Shown piece by piece: positions 61,401 through 64,000 of a stretch of 64,000 nucleotides of DNA (position 1 is its first letter; each line of letters opens with the position of its first letter). Position numbers and translations under genes: made by a program. Origin of the DNA: Pseudoalteromonas haloplanktis ATCC 14393 (GTDB taxonomy: Bacteria; Pseudomonadota; Gammaproteobacteria; Enterobacterales; Alteromonadaceae); assembly GCF_000238355.1 (NCBI RefSeq), contig NZ_AHCA01000014.1, positions 1 to 64,000 of the forward strand, in the 5' to 3' direction. Below the pieces are notes generated by a model. It worked only from the letters and a program-made list of their open reading frames with translations, ran no database searches and was not told where the DNA came from.

Positions 61401-62737
61401 TAGGTTTTCACAATGTCGGTAAAAACCAGCAACATGGTTTGATTGTAATGAGCATTGATGATGGTCAAGGTCTTGCTGATTTAGATAACCAAGTAGATGC
61501 GCTCGTAGTAGTAATTAATGCAACTGAGCATGCGCTTTCACATACAGTACCAACCGCTGCTGGGTTTGAATTACATCCAATACTTAAAAACAGCACCGAT
61601 AGCAGTATGTCTGGAGTAAGTTTTAGTGCTAATGAAACTGAAGGCACGTTCAATGTTCCTGCTTACACCATAGCTGTGTTTATTAAACCACAAGGCGAAG
61701 CGCAAGGCGTTGGTTTGAGTGCTAATGCAACAGTGGGTGCGCCAGATGTGGTGCCTTTTGGTAGCACAACAGTGTATGTGCGTGGCAGTTTAAATGATTG
61801 GGGCACAGCTGACAGCTTTGAATATGTAGGCAATGGTGAATACCGTGTCGCTATTACTTTAGCTGCGGGAGACTATGAATTTAAAATTGCCTCTGAAGAT
61901 TGGTCGAGTGTGGATTTTGGTGCGCTATCAGACGCTGATAAAGAGGTGTTGGAAAATCAAGCCGAAGCACTCACACGCAGTGGCGCTAATATGACCTTTA
62001 ATGCTGCAATTGATGCAACTTATGTATTCTCGTTTGATGCCAGTGATAAAGACAATCCACAGCTGAGAATTTATAACGAAGAACCATTTGTAGGTACGCC
62101 TGTATTTGTTCGTGGCAGCTTGAATGAATGGGGTACCAGTGATGAGTTAATCTATCAAGGCAAAGGAATATATAGCTTTTCGACTTTTCTTAATGCCGGT
62201 AGCTATGAATTTAAAATAGCTTCTGAAGATTGGGATACCATTGATTATGGTTCTGGTGAAGCGGATGCAACCGTAACCGTTGCCGAAGATAAGTTATTAG
62301 CTGTTAAAGGCGCTAATATGACGATGGATATTGCAACCGAGGGCGAATATCAGTTTATTTTTGATGCCAGTGATTTGAATGCACCCACGCTGAATGTATT
62401 TAATGCGCAAATGTTTGCAGACACGCAAGTTTATTTACGCGGCAGCTTAAATGGTTGGGGCACAGATAACCCATTAATCTATCAAGCTAATGCTATTTAT
62501 AGTACATCACTTGATTTAGAGCCTGGAGACTATGAGTTCAAAATTGCGTCTGAAGATTGGAGTACTGTTGATTATGGTGGAGTTGGTGAATCGCCAATTG
62601 TTATGGTTGGCGAGCACAGTTTACTTGAAGCTGTGGGGGCAAATATTAATGTAGCCATTATAGATGCAGGTAATTATACCTTTACGGTGATTGGCCCTAA
62701 TCGTGACAATGTGCAGGTACTGATCAATAAGAACTAA
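58427..62737 (+). CDS. pulA: Surface pullulanase lipoprotein with three C-terminal starch-binding-like repeats
   Basis: 1436 residues. The lipobox LLFGC (Cys22) gives a lipid anchor. Domains in order: a Cys-rich linker, a CBM41-type carbohydrate module (VLFYKRNKNEGYEGYRLHSW), E-set/CBM48 modules (VSVWAPTASNMMINVFD), and the GH13 pullulanase barrel. Barrel marks are VVLDVVYNHT, FRFDVMGH (catalytic Asp), YGEGWDFGE (Glu) and YVSKHDNETLWD. After residue 1112 come three repeats of about 109 residues, each starting VRGSLN-W-GT and containing YEFKIASEDW. It cleaves alpha-1,6 bonds of pullulan and glycogen. Downstream of the TonB receptor in one operon. Confidence 0.95.
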   Translation: MNKITKLTHLLFAVSLTLLFGCGGSGSSDVKAGQALLACDVPQVPNSEGTQCVDPEPISCDAPLFPDANNESCINGYNPDLPDPVVFAGENEAVLFYKRNKNEGYEGYRLHSWNTDGCDAYAPPFDATDWANGHEYDGVDPNYGAYWIVALKDGYTECANFIIHIGTEGTGKAHGDVDLTMPLMQDDERFVRMNFTFDGEPTVFEYPVASLGERPVAIDGASAHWIDLNTVLYKPGNELTQIIKLHSSAAADLVVDLDAGLNGETVELIATNLTDEQAAKVPHLADWTAYQGNWDAATAKQLIKQQLVVAGYDADGKLLEASFVQTAKALDALYTQGENDANEAMLGVQYNNNAIDVSVWAPTASNMMINVFDAEKAQVHSTAMTLDNNTGIWSVSLDSQYDRHYYRFAFDVYHPTTQAIESLWSTDPYSLNVSSNGLYSQLINLNDDDTKPEGWDERIVPTITNPEDAIIYEGHVRDFSVRDQSVSEVNRGKYLAFTELESVPMQHLKQLADKGLTHFHLLPVTDIGTIEEDTEQRVEITDTLGKLCERINEEADACKIEDKNSIIADLMQSYLPGSDDAQALASAMRDLDGFNWGYDPHHFIAPEGSYASSSEGIARVKETRAMVQSLQEVGLRVVLDVVYNHTTSSGIWEKSVFDKLVPGYYHRYSEITGEIERSTCCENTATEHVMMDKFVSDSLVILARDFGYDSFRFDVMGHMPKSSILAAREAVQAVDPDNYFYGEGWDFGEVANNRLFTQAKQADMAGSEVGTFNDRIREAVRGGAMFSNNPTDGNLADQDTLRLSLAGNLQNYILKDFKGNSAKGNSFSWNTQPTAYALDPADSINYVSKHDNETLWDQLQYKHAASMSIEHRVRAHNMALAIPLVSQGIPFMQLGADLLRSKSMDRDSYNAGDWFNAVDLTKENNNWNIGLPNAEKNQEKWPEIIKVSGNPQAAAQPQDIAYAGDVFQEFLAIRSSSPLFRLTTEQDVIDRVGFHNVGKNQQHGLIVMSIDDGQGLADLDNQVDALVVVINATEHALSHTVPTAAGFELHPILKNSTDSSMSGVSFSANETEGTFNVPAYTIAVFIKPQGEAQGVGLSANATVGAPDVVPFGSTTVYVRGSLNDWGTADSFEYVGNGEYRVAITLAAGDYEFKIASEDWSSVDFGALSDADKEVLENQAEALTRSGANMTFNAAIDATYVFSFDASDKDNPQLRIYNEEPFVGTPVFVRGSLNEWGTSDELIYQGKGIYSFSTFLNAGSYEFKIASEDWDTIDYGSGEADATVTVAEDKLLAVKGANMTMDIATEGEYQFIFDASDLNAPTLNVFNAQMFADTQVYLRGSLNGWGTDNPLIYQANAIYSTSLDLEPGDYEFKIASEDWSTVDYGGVGESPIVMVGEHSLLEAVGANINVAIIDAGNYTFTVIGPNRDNVQVLINKN

Positions 62738-62764
62738 GCATTGATACACTTTATAAACAAATAG

Positions 62765-62796
62765 AACCGAGCATCCTAGATGCTCGGTTTTTTTAT
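62765..62796 (+). terminator. Terminator of the receptor-pullulanase operon
   Basis: Stem AACCGAGCATC (62765-62775) and GATGCTCGGTT (62779-62789) followed by a T run. Confidence 0.92.
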
Positions 62797-62862
62797 GATC
62801 AAATTGCAGCTAAAACAAAGTTCGCGTATTTTATAATCATAATCCAACTATGAGTAGCTAAG

Positions 62863-63405
62863 ATGTCAGAAGTTATTTTAAAAAGTGCCTCTTTTGATCC
62901 TAAAATTAAGTCGTATTGGCTAGTCTTTGCTGTGTGTGTCAGTACATTAGGGATTGTGACTATTCCTTTAATTCCCGTGATTTTGCTGCTTGTTTGGATT
63001 GTCAGTGGCAGAATCTTGGCTGCTATGTCGGCTCAATTACTCGAGCGTAAACTGGTGGTTAAACGTGGTGTATTTTTTAAAGAAGAAAAGTCTATCCCAC
63101 TTGAAAAAATCACCGACGTTGGGTTAAGCCAAGGGCCACTGATGCGCTTATTTGGTTTGTATCGCTTGAGTTTTGAAACCGCAGGGCAATCTGGCCATGG
63201 CGCTCTCGTGTCACTGCTTGGCGTAGTCGATGCCAGCGAGTTTCGCGAGGCAATCTTAACGCAAAAAGATAACCTAGCCGAAACAAAACCAAGCAAGGTT
63301 AAAGTTGATGAGCCACAAAGCCAAGTCGAATTACTTCGCGCACTCACCTACAGTGTGAAAAACATTGAGCAGATGATGGTCACGCTACTGGATGAGAGAA
63401 AGTAA
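62863..63405 (+). CDS. Bacterial PH-domain (bPH2, DUF304) membrane protein
   Basis: 180 residues. Two membrane segments in residues about 18-55 are followed by the bPH2 core (RKLVVKRGVFFKEEKSIPLEKITDVGLSQGPLMRLFGLYRL). The C-terminal third (residues 140-180) is helical with no known domain. Similar to YdbS-type proteins of unknown function. Single-gene unit. Confidence 0.82.
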   Translation: MSEVILKSASFDPKIKSYWLVFAVCVSTLGIVTIPLIPVILLLVWIVSGRILAAMSAQLLERKLVVKRGVFFKEEKSIPLEKITDVGLSQGPLMRLFGLYRLSFETAGQSGHGALVSLLGVVDASEFREAILTQKDNLAETKPSKVKVDEPQSQVELLRALTYSVKNIEQMMVTLLDERK

Positions 63406-63543
63406 AATTAACTTATTATTGTACTACGTTTTGCACAAAGAGAAGAAAATGAGAAGTGAGTGAGGGTAGAACAATAAATATCGTTGTGCTGTTTTAGTTT
63501 TCTCTCCCCACAGCGCAGCGTTTATAAATTTCTTTAACAGTTG

Positions 63544-63864
63544 CTAAGGGCAGTGATAAGCCTCTGCAATAAATGTGGCTGAAGTGGTTAATTCTATTTG
63601 TTCTCTCAGTAGCACCGTGTTAGCGCCATATTGCGCAGTTTGATTTTTTAAGTCATTCAACGCACCAGTTACAAGATCTCTATCAGCTGTAAACCAATAG
63701 CTTATAATATCTCCTTGAGAGCCCACCAACAGGCCTTTGTATTGGCAATGTTGGGTTGTTTTTTTAGTATCAAAGCTGATATCAATATCTTGTGCGCTCG
63801 GTTGTAATGGATGTGCGCTGCACCCTACGAGTATGAGTAAGCCTAAACAAAGGAACTGTTTCAT
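63544..63864 (-). CDS. DUF4156 lipoprotein
   Basis: 106 residues from the ATG at 63864. This start is chosen because it overlaps the stop of the upstream gene as TAATG, a sign of translational coupling (a second ATG at 63873 lies in frame). The lipobox ILVGC gives a lipid anchor. The body (HCQYKGLLVGSQGDI and NDLKNQTAQYGANTVLL) matches the DUF4156 family. Function unknown. Confidence 0.8.
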   Translation of the reverse strand: MKQFLCLGLLILVGCSAHPLQPSAQDIDISFDTKKTTQHCQYKGLLVGSQGDIISYWFTADRDLVTGALNDLKNQTAQYGANTVLLREQIELTTSATFIAEAYHCP

Positions 63865-64000
63865 TAATACCATTCACCTTTATTAAAACGATAAATTAAT
63901 GTCACTGCGGCAACATCATCAAGATTGTCGTAGCGAGTGCCTATGTAGCGTTTTATGTCTGCTTGTACAGCAAACTTGTTATTTATTTTGTAATGTAGTC
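63864..64000 (-). CDS. C-terminal end of an outer-membrane barrel protein (partial)
   Basis: The minus strand from the window edge to a TAA at 63864-63866 is open for 45 codons. It reads alternating strands such as KFAVQADIKRYIGTRYDNLD and AAVTLIYRFNKGEWY. The last residues alternate hydrophobic and polar and end with an aromatic residue, as in outer-membrane barrels. The 5' part lies beyond the window. It is coupled to the DUF4156 gene. Confidence 0.6.
   Translation of the reverse strand, partial: LHYKINNKFAVQADIKRYIGTRYDNLDDVAAVTLIYRFNKGEWY

Overview
The window reads as a piece of chromosome from a marine gammaproteobacterium of the order Alteromonadales, most likely Pseudoalteromonas. The evidence is moderately AT-rich DNA, gene order shared with E. 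coli and its relatives (bioH-gntX-nfuA, tex-greB-ompR-envZ, yrfG-nudE), TonB-dependent polymer uptake, rhombosortase-type GlyGly-CTERM export, and a dimeric dUTPase. The genus name is an inference; no 16S sequence is present.

Layout. 1-840: the 3' end of a 23S rRNA gene, a 5S rRNA gene, its terminator, and a decayed second copy of the 5S 3' end plus terminator. 864-7093 (minus strand): uvrD (with a perfect LexA box), tmcA, a periplasmic binding protein and a CheW protein carrying a zinc-binding CZB domain. 7405-11606: a small membrane protein, a frameshifted yacL, a secreted peroxiredoxin, a dimeric dUTPase, yrfG, nudE and cysQ. 11661-12620: an initiator tRNA array with three intact copies among at least four decayed ones. 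12900-18215: an AT-rich accessory operon with a HlyD adaptor, a MacB-type ATPase, a double FtsX permease and two thioredoxin-fold proteins. It is preceded by what may be a broken cysteine-rich peptide gene. 18260-24593: nfuA, an M14 carboxypeptidase, gntX, bioH and a SprA-related protein pair. 25012-30558: a very large secreted subtilase split by one in-frame stop codon. 30700-32279: two tandem outer-membrane barrels. 32336-38615: tex, a CBS protein, a small exported protein, greB, ompR and envZ. 38667-40709: a GH97 alpha-glucosidase. 40898-44413: a cupredoxin-like protein, a barrel and a chemoreceptor. 44484-47427: divergent speE and speA. 47491-50568: two acyltransferases and a YbdG-type channel. 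50531-54403: chrA, a yiaD-like lipoprotein and an ABC exporter. 54493-55199: DUF3224, a small protein and a LysE remnant. 55523-62737: a TonB receptor and a pullulanase lipoprotein. 62863-64000: a PH-domain protein, a DUF4156 lipoprotein and the end of a barrel protein.

How genes work together. The GH97 gene and the distant receptor-pullulanase pair each carry the identical 14-base near-palindrome TGCATACGTATTCA upstream. They probably form one alpha-glucan regulon under a LacI-type repressor encoded elsewhere. In such a system the receptor would import oligosaccharides, the surface pullulanase would debranch, and GH97 would trim in the periplasm. The strongest candidate for an undescribed system is the exporter plus thiol-redox operon at 12900-18215, downstream of the tRNA array. 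Four genes or gene families show recent decay: yacL (frameshift), the subtilase (nonsense codon), a LysE transporter (internal deletion) and the duplicated RNA genes.
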